A DNA stretch of 64,000 bases from Cellulomonas fimi ATCC 484 (GCF_000212695.1 NC_015514.1:124001-188000), one strand, 5' to 3'; counted from the stretch's first letter, positions 34,722 to 44,105 are shown. The notes: a model not told the origin generated them from the letters alone. Numbers and translations are program-made.

Positions 34722-35894
34722 ATGCCGCACCTCGACACCGCCGAGCGCCGCGCCCGGCTCGCGCGCCGGCACGCCGTCCACCCCGCCCACCGGGTCCCGG
34801 ACGTCGAGAGCGCCGCCCGCGCGGTCGTCGCGCTGCACGCCACCGACCCCGCCGGGCTGTACCTGTCCGCGTGGGCGCGCACCGACACCTTCGCCGTCGA
34901 CGACCTCGACCGCGCGTTCTTCGCCGACCGCACGCTCGTCAAGCAGCTCGCGATGCGCCGCACGCTGTTCGCCGTCCCACGCGACCTGCTGCCCGTCGTG
35001 CTGGCGGCCAGCTCGGCGAAGGTCGCCGCCACCGAGCGCCGCCGCCTGGAGAAGGAGGTCGTCGGCGCCGGGCTCGCCACGGACGGCGCGGCGTGGTTCG
35101 ACGCCGCGGCCGCCGCGACCGTCGCCGAGCTCGCCGGGGGCGTGCCGCTCACGTCGACGCAGCTGCGGCAGCGGCTCGCGGAGGTCGACGGGCACATCCA
35201 CCACGGCGGCGACAAGCCCTGGGCGGGGCGCTCCTCGGTCGCGTCCCGCGTGCTGACCTGCCTGCAGGCCGCGGGGGTCGTCGTGCGGGCCGGGAACCTC
35301 GGGCGGTGGACCGCGTCGCGCCCGACGTGGGCGCTCGCGCGCGACTGGCTCGGCACGGACCCGGAGCCGCTGCCGGAGCGCGACGCTCGCGCGACGCTCG
35401 TCCGGCACTGGCTGGCCCGGTTCGGGCCCGGCACGACGGCCGACGTGCGGTGGTGGCTCGGGTCGACGCTGCGCGACGTGCGGCAGGCGCTGCAGGACGT
35501 CGCCGCGGTGGAGGTCTCGCTCGACGGCGGCCTGACGGGCTGGGTCCTGCCCGACGACGTCGACCCCGTCGGTCCGGTCGAGCCGTGGGTCGCGCTCCTG
35601 CCGTGGCTGGACCCGGCGACCATGGGCTGGACGGACCGCGACTGGTACGTGGGCGCGCACCGCGCGCAGGTCTACGACTCCGTCGGCAACGGCGCCGCGG
35701 CGATCTGGGCGGACGGCCGCATCGTGGGCGCGTGGACCGTGGACGGCGGCGGGCAGGTCCAGCTCTACCCGCTGGAGGACCTGGGCCGGGAGAGGGCCGC
35801 GGCGGTCGACGCCGAGGCGGACCGGCTCACGCGGTGGCTCGCGGGGACGCCCGTGCTGCCCCGCTTCCCTGCCCCGCTCGTCGGCGGCCGCTGA
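34722..35894 (+). CDS. Winged-helix DNA-binding (HTH_42, AlkZ/YcaQ-like) protein
   Basis: The 390-residue product belongs to the HTH_42 superfamily of tandem winged-helix proteins. Conserved pieces are VVALHATDPAGLYLSAWAR, the LAMRRTLFAVPRD segment, and C-terminal DRDWYVGAHRAQVYDSVGNGAAAIWADGRIVGAW. Characterised relatives (AlkZ, YcaQ) are glycosylases that unhook DNA crosslinks, while many actinobacterial copies are untested. ATG 34722 is the first start after the VOC gene, 110 bp away. It converges with the beta-propeller gene. Confidence 0.85.
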   Translation: MPHLDTAERRARLARRHAVHPAHRVPDVESAARAVVALHATDPAGLYLSAWARTDTFAVDDLDRAFFADRTLVKQLAMRRTLFAVPRDLLPVVLAASSAKVAATERRRLEKEVVGAGLATDGAAWFDAAAAATVAELAGGVPLTSTQLRQRLAEVDGHIHHGGDKPWAGRSSVASRVLTCLQAAGVVVRAGNLGRWTASRPTWALARDWLGTDPEPLPERDARATLVRHWLARFGPGTTADVRWWLGSTLRDVRQALQDVAAVEVSLDGGLTGWVLPDDVDPVGPVEPWVALLPWLDPATMGWTDRDWYVGAHRAQVYDSVGNGAAAIWADGRIVGAWTVDGGGQVQLYPLEDLGRERAAAVDAEADRLTRWLAGTPVLPRFPAPLVGGR

Positions 35895-35922
35895 GCCCGC
35901 GCCTCACGGGGCCCCGCGCGGG

Positions 35923-37443
35923 TCAGCCGACCACCGCCGACCCCGCCTGCCCGTAGGCGACGAGGTACGGACCCAGCGGCGTCGCCCACTGCGTGCCCTC
36001 GGGCAGCGCCAGCTCACGCACGAGCTCGCCCGTGCGCCGGTCGAGCACGATCACGGACTCCATCCCGGAGCCGTCGTCCCGCCCGCGCAGCACCGCGACG
36101 TGCGGCCCGTCGCACATCAGCGGGCCCTGCACCGTGCCCTCGGGGACGTCGTACGTCCACACCACCTCGCCCGTGCGGGCGTCGAGCGTGCGGACCCCCG
36201 TGGTGGACGCGGCGTGGACCCGGCCCTCGGCCACGACCACCGCCGCCTGCCCCTGCGGCGCGAGCCCGTCCTCCGACTCCCAGCGCTCCTCGCCGGTGGT
36301 CGCGTCCCAGCCCCAGGAGATCGACCCCGACGACGAGACCTCCAGCCCGGGTGCGGAGCCGTCGTCGAGCACGCGCCGGGCGAGGGTGCCGATGACCTCG
36401 AGGTCAGGCAGGCCGGGCCGGACGACGCGCGTGAACGGCCCGTCGGCGGGCAGCGCGAGGCCGAGCTCGGCCATGGCGCTCATGTCCCATCCGGTGTCGT
36501 CCACGCGCTCGCCGTCGGGGCTCAGCAGGGTCACGTCGCCGCTGGGGTCGAACACCGCGACGTGCCCGCCCACCTGCTGCACGGACATCCAGAGGTCGAC
36601 CGTCCCCTCGGGCAGGTCGGCCGGGTCGCGGTACCGCCAGCGCTCCTCGCCCGTCACGGTGTCGACGGCGACGACCTCCGCGTGCCGCTCGTCGTCGAGG
36701 CGGCCGAGCGCGACGCTCCCGTCGAGCACCGCGGCCGACGTCGCACGGGGGACGTCGACCGACGAGCGGACGGACCCCGTCGCGAGGTCGACGACCACGA
36801 CCCGCGACCAGGTCGGGGTCAGCCGTGGCCCGTCCTCGCCGGGCTCCCGCTGGTCGCTGGTGTGGCACACCATCACCTCGGGGACGGTGTTCGGGTCGGC
36901 GGTCCCCGTGGGCGGAGGGGCGCAGGAGAGGGCGCCGCCCCACGGGTCGGCCTCGTCGTCGGTCCGCGGCACGGGTGGCCCGACCGCGACCGACCAGACG
37001 ACCTCGCCCGTGCTCACGTCGCGGGCCTGGACGCCGTGCGCGCCGTCGTCGAGCACCGCGGGGCCGACGCCGACCCGCCCCTGGAACACCGCGGGGAACC
37101 AGAGGATCTCCTCGTCGAGGGCCCACAGGGTCGTGAGCTCCGTACCCAGGTCGACGCTCGCGCCGGGCAGCGCGGCGATCCGGTCGTCGACGGCGGACGC
37201 ACGGCGGTCGACGACCACCTGCACGGCGGCGAGCGTCACGAGCGCGAGCACGACGACCCCCGCGGCGACGAGCAGGCCGCGGCGGCGCCCCGACGAGCGC
37301 GGGGCGTCCTCGCGCCCGGTCCCCGAGGCGTCGTCCGGCCCGCCGGGACCGGCCGTCGCGGACGGCGTGCGGGCAGCGCCCCGCCCCGTCGGGTCGTCGT
37401 CCTCGACGAGCTCGACGTGGGTCAGGTCTCCGCGCCGGCGCAT
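35923..37443 (-). CDS. Membrane-anchored PQQ-like beta-propeller protein
   Basis: The 506-residue product has a charged cytoplasmic N-terminus, one membrane helix (about residues 54-76, RRRGLLVAAGVVVLALVTLAAVQVV start trimmed) and an exported beta-propeller. Propeller blades are marked by repeats such as DVSTGEVVW, DLATGSVRSS, DTVTGEERWRY, DATTGEERWES, DARTGEVVWTY and DRRTGELVREL. These resemble PQQ/BamB-like blades, but no cofactor-dehydrogenase residues are evident, so a structural or binding role is more likely. The gene stands between convergent and co-directional neighbours without a clear operon. Confidence 0.82.
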   Translation of the reverse strand: MRRRGDLTHVELVEDDDPTGRGAARTPSATAGPGGPDDASGTGREDAPRSSGRRRGLLVAAGVVVLALVTLAAVQVVVDRRASAVDDRIAALPGASVDLGTELTTLWALDEEILWFPAVFQGRVGVGPAVLDDGAHGVQARDVSTGEVVWSVAVGPPVPRTDDEADPWGGALSCAPPPTGTADPNTVPEVMVCHTSDQREPGEDGPRLTPTWSRVVVVDLATGSVRSSVDVPRATSAAVLDGSVALGRLDDERHAEVVAVDTVTGEERWRYRDPADLPEGTVDLWMSVQQVGGHVAVFDPSGDVTLLSPDGERVDDTGWDMSAMAELGLALPADGPFTRVVRPGLPDLEVIGTLARRVLDDGSAPGLEVSSSGSISWGWDATTGEERWESEDGLAPQGQAAVVVAEGRVHAASTTGVRTLDARTGEVVWTYDVPEGTVQGPLMCDGPHVAVLRGRDDGSGMESVIVLDRRTGELVRELALPEGTQWATPLGPYLVAYGQAGSAVVG

Positions 37444-37522
37444 GGGCGGAGGCTACCCGCCGACCGCCGCCGGTCGCTGCGGCCGGGCGGGTGCCCGCCT
37501 GCCCCGTCCCACCGGCACCCGG

Positions 37523-38341
37523 TCAGGTCTCCGCGGGCGTGCGCGCGTGCTCGACGGCCCAGTCGATCGCCAGGTCGGCGACCGCCTCCCAGCCGGGTGC
37601 GGCGCACGTCCAGTGGTCCCGGCCGGGCAGCTCGACGTAGTCGGTGAGGGCGGGGGAGCGGCCCCAGTGCTTCGCGTTCGAGCGGTTCACCGACGGCGGC
37701 ATGATGTGGTCCTTCTCGCCGGCGACGAACAGCAGCGGTGCTCGGTCCTGCGTGTAGTCGACCCACGTCTCCTGGTGGCCGGGCTTGTAGTTGGCGATGA
37801 GCCCGTACGCCCAGATCCAGGAGCCGGGTGCGGCGATCGCGTACCGCTCGTGCGCCGCGTCGGAGTCCTCCCGGCTGAGCGTGTTGGCGAACGCGTAGTG
37901 GAACTGCTCGGGCGTGAACGCGACGGCCTCGTGGCGGCGGTCGAGGCTCGTGAACGCCGGCTTGAGGGACTTGAGCTGGGACAGGGGTGTGACGCGCACC
38001 CCCTCCGTCGGCGCCGAGTCGATGACGACGCCCGCGGCGCCGAGCCCGCGCGCGAGCAGCAGCTGCGTGAGCGTCCCGCCGAACGAGTGGCCGATGATGA
38101 CGGGCGGTGCGTCGAGGCCCTCGACCACCGCGGCGAGGTGCGCGACGACCTCCGGCACGGTGAGCGTGGCGATGATCTCCGGGTGCTCGCGCAGCCCCTC
38201 GACCTCGATCTCGAAGCCCGGGTAGCCGGGGGTCAGCACCCGGTACCCCTTCGCCTCGTAGTGCTCGACCCAGCGCTCCCAGCTGCGCGGGGTCATCCAG
38301 AGCCCGTGGACCAGCACCGCGGTGTCAGGGGTCGCGGTCAT
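37523..38341 (-). CDS. Alpha/beta hydrolase
   Basis: The 272-residue cytoplasmic hydrolase has the nucleophile elbow IIGHSFGG (Ser near residue 93), an acid in the loop around AGEKDHI and a His in GRDHWTCA near the C-terminus. The start TAVLVHGLWMTPRSWERW carries the oxyanion-hole HG. It is a general esterase/lipase-like member, substrate unknown. ATG 38341 follows AGAGGAC. It lies downstream of recQ on the same strand but is separated by a hairpin, so it is probably its own transcript. Confidence 0.9.
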   Translation of the reverse strand: MTATPDTAVLVHGLWMTPRSWERWVEHYEAKGYRVLTPGYPGFEIEVEGLREHPEIIATLTVPEVVAHLAAVVEGLDAPPVIIGHSFGGTLTQLLLARGLGAAGVVIDSAPTEGVRVTPLSQLKSLKPAFTSLDRRHEAVAFTPEQFHYAFANTLSREDSDAAHERYAIAAPGSWIWAYGLIANYKPGHQETWVDYTQDRAPLLFVAGEKDHIMPPSVNRSNAKHWGRSPALTDYVELPGRDHWTCAAPGWEAVADLAIDWAVEHARTPAET

Positions 38342-38446
38342 GTTCGTCCTCTTCTCGTGCGTCCGGTGCGGGAACGTGGAGCGTCGTCGTACGACGGGAC
38401 GTGCGGGGCGCACCGGACGGACCGGGCACCCGCGCCGATCATGGCG

Positions 38447-38464
38447 CGCCCGGGTGCCCGGGCG
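38447..38464 (-). terminator. Tight 8-bp hairpin downstream of recQ
   Basis: CGCCCGGG-TG-CCCGGGCG is a perfect 8-bp stem with a 2-nt loop, 31 bp past the recQ stop. Very stable; probably ends the recQ message before the hydrolase gene. Confidence 0.45.
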
Positions 38465-38474
38465 GAAGGGGCTG

Positions 38475-38514
38475 GTCAGCGCGGGGCGAGCAGGGTCAGC
38501 GCGGGGTGAGCAGG
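38475..38514. repeat. 20-bp tandem duplication across the recQ stop
   Basis: Two copies of a 20-bp unit (38475-38494 and 38495-38514) differ by one base. The right copy contains the last codons and stop of recQ; the left copy repeats them downstream. It looks like a recent replication-slip duplication with no effect on the protein. Confidence 0.75.
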
Positions 38515-40118
38515 GCCGAGTCGAGGGCGACGGCGGCGTCGAGCGTCACGTAGCCGTGCTCGTCGAACAGCACGGTGAGCCGGTCCGCCTCGACGACGGA
38601 CACCGTGCCGTCGCCGAACTGCTCGTGCCGCACGGGCTGCCCGGGCCGCGCGGCCGCGTCCTGGACCGGCGTGCTCGTGCCGCGGTCGCACGAGTCGCAC
38701 CGCCCGCACGGGTCGGGGTGGTGCTCCCCGAGCAGCTCGAGCAGCAGCCGGCGGCGGCAGTCGGTGGTGTCGGTGTAGGTGCGGACGAGCTCGACGCGTG
38801 ACTCGTCGAGGGCGGCGCGGCGCTCGCGGGCGGCGCGGACCGCGGCCAGGGCCTCGCGTCCGGTGACCTCGTCCGTGCCGGCCCAGCGGCCGTCGTCGTC
38901 GCGGACCGCACCGACCTGCTGCAGCTCGGCGAGCGCGCGTGCGACCGTGCGGGCGCCGAGACCGGACCGGTCCACCAGCGCGGCGCGGTCGAGCGGACCG
39001 TCGGCGAGGGAGACCAGGACGGTCTGCAGCGTCGCGGGCCTGGGTCCGCCGCCGCTGCGCAGGTAGCGGTTGAGCGCGGTGTCCGCGGGCCGGTGCACGA
39101 CGACGGCGCGCGCGGGCTCGCCGTCGCGTCCCGCGCGCCCGACCTCCTGGTAGTAGGCGTCGAGCGACGGCGGCGGCCCGACGTGCACGACGAGCCGCAC
39201 GTCCGCCCGGTCGACACCCATGCCGAACGCGCTGGTCGCGACGACGGTGTCGTGGCGTCCGTGCAGGAACGCGTCCTGGACCCGCGCCCGCTCCTTGGCG
39301 GGAAGCCCTGCGTGGTAGACGAGCGCCGGCCGCCCGCCGCGGTCGAGCAGCGCGGCGACCTCCTCGGTGCGCGCCCGCGTGCGGGCGTAGACGATCGCGG
39401 CGCCCTCGGTCGCGAGCACCTCCTCGACGACGCGCGCGTCCTGGTCGCCCTCGGTCGCGGTCGGGTGCGCGCCGAGCCAGATGTTGGGCCGGTCGGCGTC
39501 GTGCACGAGCACGCGCGGGCGGTCGAGGCCGAGGCGCTCGACGACCTCGTCGCGCGCGTGCGCCGACGCGGTGGCGGTCATGGCGAGCACCCGGGGCCGG
39601 CCCAGGGCGCGCACGGCCGACCCGACGTGCAGGTAGTCGGGCCGGAAGTCGTGGCCCCACTCGCTGACGCAGTGCGCCTCGTCGACGACGACCAGGCCCA
39701 CGTCAGCGACGCGCAGCGCGTCGAGCACGACGGTCCGCTGCAGCTGCTCGGGGGCGAGGAGCAGGACGTCGAGCCGGCGCGCGGCGGCGTCGTCGAGCGC
39801 CTGCTTCTGCCGCGCCGTGCTGACCGCCGAGCTGACCGTCGCGGCCCGGAGCCCGACCTCGCGCAGCGACTGCGCCTGGTCCCGCTGGAGCGCGACGAGG
39901 GGTGACACGACGAGCGTGAGCCGCCGGGCGACGAGCGTCGCGATCGCGTACACCGCCGACTTCCCCGCGCCGGTGCGGGCGACGAGCAGCGTGTCGTGGT
40001 CGGCCAGGCCGGCGAGCGCGTCGCGCTGCGCCTCCCGGAGGGTCGCGTCGGGTCCGAGCACCTGCGCGACGGCGTCGTCGAGGGCGACGCCGCGCACGGG
40101 CGGGAGGGTCGAGGGCAC
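38496..40118 (-). CDS. recQ: RecQ-type ATP-dependent DNA helicase, short form
   Basis: The roughly 540-residue superfamily-2 helicase has Walker A ARTGAGKS (Lys53), DEAHCVSEWGHDFRPDYL, the arginine-finger segment YYQEVGRAGRDGEP, and the zinc domain CRRRLLLELL...CGRCDSC. It unwinds DNA 3'-5' during repair. A winged-helix part follows, but no HRDC domain is seen. Start is uncertain: GTG 40118 has GGAG six bases upstream, while an in-frame GTG at 40244 would add 42 Ala/Pro-rich residues and overlap the SRPBCC gene. It is third in line after arsR-like and SRPBCC genes. Confidence 0.88.
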   Translation of the reverse strand: MPSTLPPVRGVALDDAVAQVLGPDATLREAQRDALAGLADHDTLLVARTGAGKSAVYAIATLVARRLTLVVSPLVALQRDQAQSLREVGLRAATVSSAVSTARQKQALDDAAARRLDVLLLAPEQLQRTVVLDALRVADVGLVVVDEAHCVSEWGHDFRPDYLHVGSAVRALGRPRVLAMTATASAHARDEVVERLGLDRPRVLVHDADRPNIWLGAHPTATEGDQDARVVEEVLATEGAAIVYARTRARTEEVAALLDRGGRPALVYHAGLPAKERARVQDAFLHGRHDTVVATSAFGMGVDRADVRLVVHVGPPPSLDAYYQEVGRAGRDGEPARAVVVHRPADTALNRYLRSGGGPRPATLQTVLVSLADGPLDRAALVDRSGLGARTVARALAELQQVGAVRDDDGRWAGTDEVTGREALAAVRAARERRAALDESRVELVRTYTDTTDCRRRLLLELLGEHHPDPCGRCDSCDRGTSTPVQDAAARPGQPVRHEQFGDGTVSVVEADRLTVLFDEHGYVTLDAAVALDSALLTPR

Positions 40119-40198
40119 GGGCGGCTCCGGGGCGACGGGAGGGGCAGCGGGCGGGGCCTCAGCCTGCGCCCGCCGCCCCCGCGTCGCATCCCGAGGCG

Positions 40199-40657
40199 TC
40201 AGCGCGTGAGATACGCCTCGATGCGGTCGAACGCGCCCGGCCACGACTCCGTGAGGAAGAAGTCGCGCAGCTCGGGGACGGGGAAGCCGGTCTGGACGAC
40301 GTCGACGCGCGTGCCGCCCTCGACCGCGGTGAACGTGACCTCGATGCGGGTCGTCATCGTCTGCCCGTCGGGGCTGCTGCCCGTCGAGTCGGTGACGAGC
40401 CGGTGCGGCGGCTCGATGACGAGGAACGTCTGCACCTCGGTGAAGAGCTGGTCCTCGCTCGGCCCCCAGACGGCGGTCTGCGTCCCGCCGACGCGCAGGT
40501 CCGTCTCGATGCGGACGACGCCGGGCTCCTCGTCGAGGATCGAGAACCAGGCCGTCTGCTTCTCGGCGTCGGTGTAGGCGTCCCAGACGTCCTCGGGGGT
40601 CGCGCGGATGACGCGGGACGTGCGCAGCTCGATGCCGGTGGTGTCGGTGGTGCTCAT
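40199..40657 (-). CDS. SRPBCC (AHSA1-like) domain protein
   Basis: The 152-residue product has the START/Bet v 1-like fold of the AHSA1 group: TSRVIRATPEDVWDAYTDAEKQTAWF near the start and the C-terminal helix FFLTESWPGAFDRIEAYL. Such proteins bind hydrophobic ligands and almost always pair with an ArsR regulator, as here. Its ATG 40657 overlaps the regulator stop (ATGA), so the two are translationally coupled. Ligand unknown. Confidence 0.9.
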   Translation of the reverse strand: MSTTDTTGIELRTSRVIRATPEDVWDAYTDAEKQTAWFSILDEEPGVVRIETDLRVGGTQTAVWGPSEDQLFTEVQTFLVIEPPHRLVTDSTGSSPDGQTMTTRIEVTFTAVEGGTRVDVVQTGFPVPELRDFFLTESWPGAFDRIEAYLTR

Positions 40658-41022
40658 GTGTCCGGTCCTCTCGGTGGCGCGTCCGCGGGCGGACGCATCG
40701 TGACGTAGGCGTCGAGACCGTCGAGCCGACGCTCCCAGAGCCGCTGGTAGAAGCTGATCCACGCCATGACGTCGTCCAGTCGCTCGGTCCCCAGCCGGCA
40801 CTGCCGGGAGCGGCCGACCTTCTCGGTGACGACGAGCCCGGCGTCCTCGAGCACCTGGACGTGCTTCTTCATGCCGGTCAACGTCATCGCGTGCGGCTCG
40901 GCGAGCTCCCCGATCGTCGCGGGTCCCTGGCCGAGCCGTTCGAGCACCGCCCGACGGGTGGAGTCCGCGAGGGCGGAGAACCTCCGGTCGAGCACCTCTT
41001 GCTGAACCATGTGGTTCACCAT
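40654..41022 (-). CDS. ArsR family transcriptional regulator
   Basis: The 122-residue winged-helix product has RRFSALADSTRRAVLERLGQGPATIGELA and the recognition helix MTLTGMKKHVQVLEDAGLV. No metal-binding cysteine pair is present, which fits the ArsR type that pairs with SRPBCC proteins rather than metal sensors. ATG 41022 and ATG 41010 are both possible; both sit inside a cluster of TGAACC half-sites, so the protein probably represses its own translation start region and the divergent GyrI-like gene. Confidence 0.88.
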   Translation of the reverse strand: MVNHMVQQEVLDRRFSALADSTRRAVLERLGQGPATIGELAEPHAMTLTGMKKHVQVLEDAGLVVTEKVGRSRQCRLGTERLDDVMAWISFYQRLWERRLDGLDAYVTMRPPADAPPRGPDT

Positions 41023-41035
41023 AGGACACTGAACC
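41003..41035. promoter_or_regulatory. TGAACC/GGTTCA operator cluster at the arsR start
   Basis: A perfect repeat TGAACCA-TG-TGGTTCA (41003-41018) overlaps a second pair GGTTCA-N11-TGAACC (41013-41018/41030-41035). Three half-sites within 33 bp cover both candidate start codons, and 50 bp separates them from the divergent gene. Best read as the ArsR-type operator. Confidence 0.6.
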
Positions 41036-41085
41036 GGAAGGTGCAATATGGTGGCGGCGACGCGACGAGGCGGAGGAGCGCACCG

Positions 41086-41703
41086 GTGAAGACCGACCTG
41101 AAGAAGGAGATCCCGACCTACGCGGCCCGGCACGGACGGGTCGACGTCGTCGAGGTGCCGCCCCTGCAGTACCTCATGGTCGACGGGCACGGCGACCCCA
41201 ACACGGCCCCTGCCTACGCCGACGCGCTCGCGTCGCTCTACCCGCTCGCCTACGCGCTCAAGTTCCTGTCGAAGGACGCCCTCGACCGCGACTACACCGT
41301 CATGCCGCTCGAGGCGCTCTGGTGGGCCGACGACATGGACGCCTTCACGACGGCACGCGACAAGTCGCGCTGGGACTGGACCCTGCTCAACGTCGTCCCC
41401 GGCTGGATCACGGCCGAGCACGTCGCGCAGGCCCGCGCGACCGTCCTGCGCAAGGGCGGCGCGCCGCGGCTCGACGACCTCCGGCTCGAGCGGTACGACG
41501 AGGGCCTGTGCGTCCAGACCCTGCACGTCGGCCCCTACGACGACGAGGCACCCGTGCTCGACGCGCTGCACCACGAGTTCCTCCCCGCGCACGGCCTGCG
41601 CCGTACGGGCAAGCACCACGAGGTCTACCTCAGCGACGCGCGCCGCACCGCCCCCGAGAAGCTCCGCACGATCCTGCGCCAGCCGGTCGAGCGGGTCGCC
41701 TGA
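41086..41703 (+). CDS. GyrI-like domain protein
   Basis: The 205-residue product belongs to the GyrI-like small-molecule-binding group: VKTDLKKEIPTYAARHGRVDVVEVPPLQYLMVDGHGDPN trimmed to its start, then LEALWWADD, DWTLLNVVP and the core QTLHVGPYDDEAPVLDALH. Members bind hydrophobic or cationic ligands, and some hydrolyse them. GTG 41086 has GGAGGAG eight bases upstream. It is divergent from the ArsR/SRPBCC pair and probably part of the same regulon. Confidence 0.85.
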   Translation: MKTDLKKEIPTYAARHGRVDVVEVPPLQYLMVDGHGDPNTAPAYADALASLYPLAYALKFLSKDALDRDYTVMPLEALWWADDMDAFTTARDKSRWDWTLLNVVPGWITAEHVAQARATVLRKGGAPRLDDLRLERYDEGLCVQTLHVGPYDDEAPVLDALHHEFLPAHGLRRTGKHHEVYLSDARRTAPEKLRTILRQPVERVA

Positions 41704-41739
41704 CGGGTCCGCGCGCGCCGCCCGCCGGGCCGCGTCGCC

Positions 41740-43110
41740 TCAGCCGTCCGACGGGACCGCCGCCGCCTCGGGCGTCGCCGAGCGGCGCGCCGCCTCGACC
41801 GCGCGCCGCCCCGACGGCATCGCCAGGGCGACACCGACGACCACGAACAGCGCCACACCCGCGAGGACCAGCAGCAGCTCCACGCTCACCACGTCGGCGA
41901 GCGGCCCGAAGATCGCCATGCCCAGCGGCATCGCGACCGCCATGACGATGCCGACGAACCCGAACACCCGCCCCTGCATCTCGGGCTCGACCGTCTCCTG
42001 CAGGACCGTCGTCGACGGCGTCGAGAAGAACGGCACCGCGAGGCCCAGCAGCAGCATGAACCCGAGGAACACCCACAGGTTCGTCGAGAGCCCGAGCGCG
42101 ATCGAGATGCCGCCGAACGCGACCGTCGACCCGACGATGAGCGCGATCCGGCTGCGGCTGCCCGCCCACGCCGCGACCACCCCGCCGCCGACGAGCATCC
42201 CGATGCTGAACGCGAGCTCGTTCGCCGTGAGCTTCCAGACCTCGGGCCCGAAGGTCCGCGCGACCATGAGCGGCGTCAGGTACGACGGCGCGACGATCAG
42301 CACGAACACCACCGCGAACAGCACGAGCACCCAGCGCACGAACGCGTGGCCCGCGAGGTACCGCAGGCCGCCGACGAGGTCCCCGAAGTAGCTCACCGGC
42401 CCGTCCGTGGCGGTCCGGACCACCGTCGCGACGGGCACGAGGAGCAGCAGCCCGATGCCGATCACCGCCGTGACGACGTCGACGAAGAACACCGCGACGA
42501 TGTCCGCGCTCGCGTACACCGCGGCGGCGACCGCGGGCGCGACGAGCATCATGGCCGACTGGATCGTGGCGTTGATGCCGTTGACGCGCATGAGGTGGCG
42601 CGTCGGCACGATCTGCGGGACGAGCGCCGAGACGGCCGGCGTCTGAATCCCCGCGCCCGCAGACCGGATCGCGAGCGCGGCGTAGATCAGCCAGAGGTCG
42701 TCCGCGCCGCCGAGCATGAGCAGCGCCAGGGTGAGCGTCGTGACCGCGATGGTCGCGTCGGCCGCGATCACGAGCAGCTTGCGGTTGTGCCGGTCCGCCC
42801 ACACGCCGCCGAAGATCGAGACCACGGCCTGCGGGAGGAAGCCGAACACCGACGACAGCGCGAGCACCGCGCCCGAGCGGGTCTGCAGCGTCAGGTGCCA
42901 CAGGACGGCGTACTGCACGAGCATCGAGCCGAACAGCGACACCGTCTGGCCGCCGAGGAACACGACGGTGTCGCGGACCCAGCCGGGCCGGTCGCCCGCC
43001 GTGTCCTCGCCGCCGACGGGAGCGCCGGCCGGCGGTCGTGCGCCGGTCTGCGTCCCCGTGGGGTCGGGCGAGCGGTCCGGGCTCGTCGGGGCATGGGCGT
43101 CGTCGGTCAC
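41740..43110 (-). CDS. MFS transporter (MFS_3 / enterobactin-exporter-like)
   Basis: The 456-residue product has twelve membrane helices and the signature GGVWADRHNRKLLVIAADA after helix 2, typical of the MFS_3/DHA3 branch that includes macrolide and siderophore exporters. The N-terminal 40 residues are hydrophilic (DAHAPTSPDRSPDP). GTG 43110 is the first start downstream of a short GGGAC. It is divergent from the LLM oxidoreductase gene. Substrate unknown. Confidence 0.9.
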   Translation of the reverse strand: MTDDAHAPTSPDRSPDPTGTQTGARPPAGAPVGGEDTAGDRPGWVRDTVVFLGGQTVSLFGSMLVQYAVLWHLTLQTRSGAVLALSSVFGFLPQAVVSIFGGVWADRHNRKLLVIAADATIAVTTLTLALLMLGGADDLWLIYAALAIRSAGAGIQTPAVSALVPQIVPTRHLMRVNGINATIQSAMMLVAPAVAAAVYASADIVAVFFVDVVTAVIGIGLLLLVPVATVVRTATDGPVSYFGDLVGGLRYLAGHAFVRWVLVLFAVVFVLIVAPSYLTPLMVARTFGPEVWKLTANELAFSIGMLVGGGVVAAWAGSRSRIALIVGSTVAFGGISIALGLSTNLWVFLGFMLLLGLAVPFFSTPSTTVLQETVEPEMQGRVFGFVGIVMAVAMPLGMAIFGPLADVVSVELLLVLAGVALFVVVGVALAMPSGRRAVEAARRSATPEAAAVPSDG

Positions 43111-43234
43111 CGTCCCATCGTGGCGGGCGCCACCCGCACGGCCCAGACCTTTCGCGCACGGTTCGTGTCGGACCTTGTCGCTACGGTCGACGGGCAGGGG
43201 CAGCGCAGCGACGGAGCAGCGGCGGAGGGGTGCG

Positions 43235-44074
43235 ATGAAGTTCGGGATCGTCGGCACGTTCGGCACGGTGGACCAGGTGGTCCGCATGGCCGTCGACGCG
43301 GAGGAGGCCGGCTGGGACGGCTTCTTCACGTGGGACGCGGTCGACCTCGGCCTCGACGGCGACGTGTGGGACCCGTGGGCCGTGCTCGCGGCGGCCGCGG
43401 TGCGCACGCAGCGCCTCACGCTCGGCGCGCTCGTCTTCGCGCTGCCCCGTCGGCGGCCATGGGTCGTGGCGCGGCAGGCCGTCACCGTCGACCACCTCTC
43501 GGGCGGCCGGCTCGTCATCCCGGCCGGGATCGGCGTGCCGACGGACCGCGGGTTCGTCGGCGTCTCCGGGGAGCTCACGGGCACGCGCGAGCGCGCCGAG
43601 CTGCTCGACGACCACCTGGCGATCCTCGACCTCGCGTTCCGCGGCGAGACGTTCTCGTACGCGGGCGCGCACCACACCGTCACCGACCTCACGATCCGGC
43701 CCCGCCCCGTGCAGCGGCCGCGCGTGCCGATCTGGGTGGTCGGCGCGTTCCCGAGCGAGCGGTCCATGGGCCGCGCGGCCCGTTACGACGGCGTCGTGCC
43801 GCAGCTGCGCGGCGACCGTGCGATGGAGAACCTCGGGCCCGCCGAGGTCGCCGAGGTCGCCGCCTGGGTCCGCGAGCACCGCGCACCCGACGCCGGACCG
43901 TTCGAGATCGTGCTGCAGGGCGTGCTCCCCGACGACCCCGCCGAGGCGCACGACCACGCCGCGGCACTCGCCGAGGCGGGTGCCACGTGGTTCGTCGAGT
44001 CGCGGTGGGAGGGCCCGGGGTCGACGTACGAGGCACTCACCGACCGCATCCACCGGGGCGTCCCGACCCTGTGA
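43235..44074 (+). CDS. LLM class flavin-dependent oxidoreductase
   Basis: The 279-residue product is a luciferase-like monooxygenase: MKFGIVGTFGT, EEAGWDGFFTWDAV, the mid segment AVTVDHLSGGRLVIPAGIG and PRVPIWVVGAFPSERSM. It uses FMN or F420; the type cannot be set from the visible motifs. ATG 43235 follows GGAGGGG. It is divergent from the MFS gene and followed 31 bp later by the rhomboid gene. Confidence 0.9.
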   Translation: MKFGIVGTFGTVDQVVRMAVDAEEAGWDGFFTWDAVDLGLDGDVWDPWAVLAAAAVRTQRLTLGALVFALPRRRPWVVARQAVTVDHLSGGRLVIPAGIGVPTDRGFVGVSGELTGTRERAELLDDHLAILDLAFRGETFSYAGAHHTVTDLTIRPRPVQRPRVPIWVVGAFPSERSMGRAARYDGVVPQLRGDRAMENLGPAEVAEVAAWVREHRAPDAGPFEIVLQGVLPDDPAEAHDHAAALAEAGATWFVESRWEGPGSTYEALTDRIHRGVPTL

Positions 44075-44105
44075 CCGCCGTCCGCGCAGGGGGTGCGCCA
44101 CGGCG

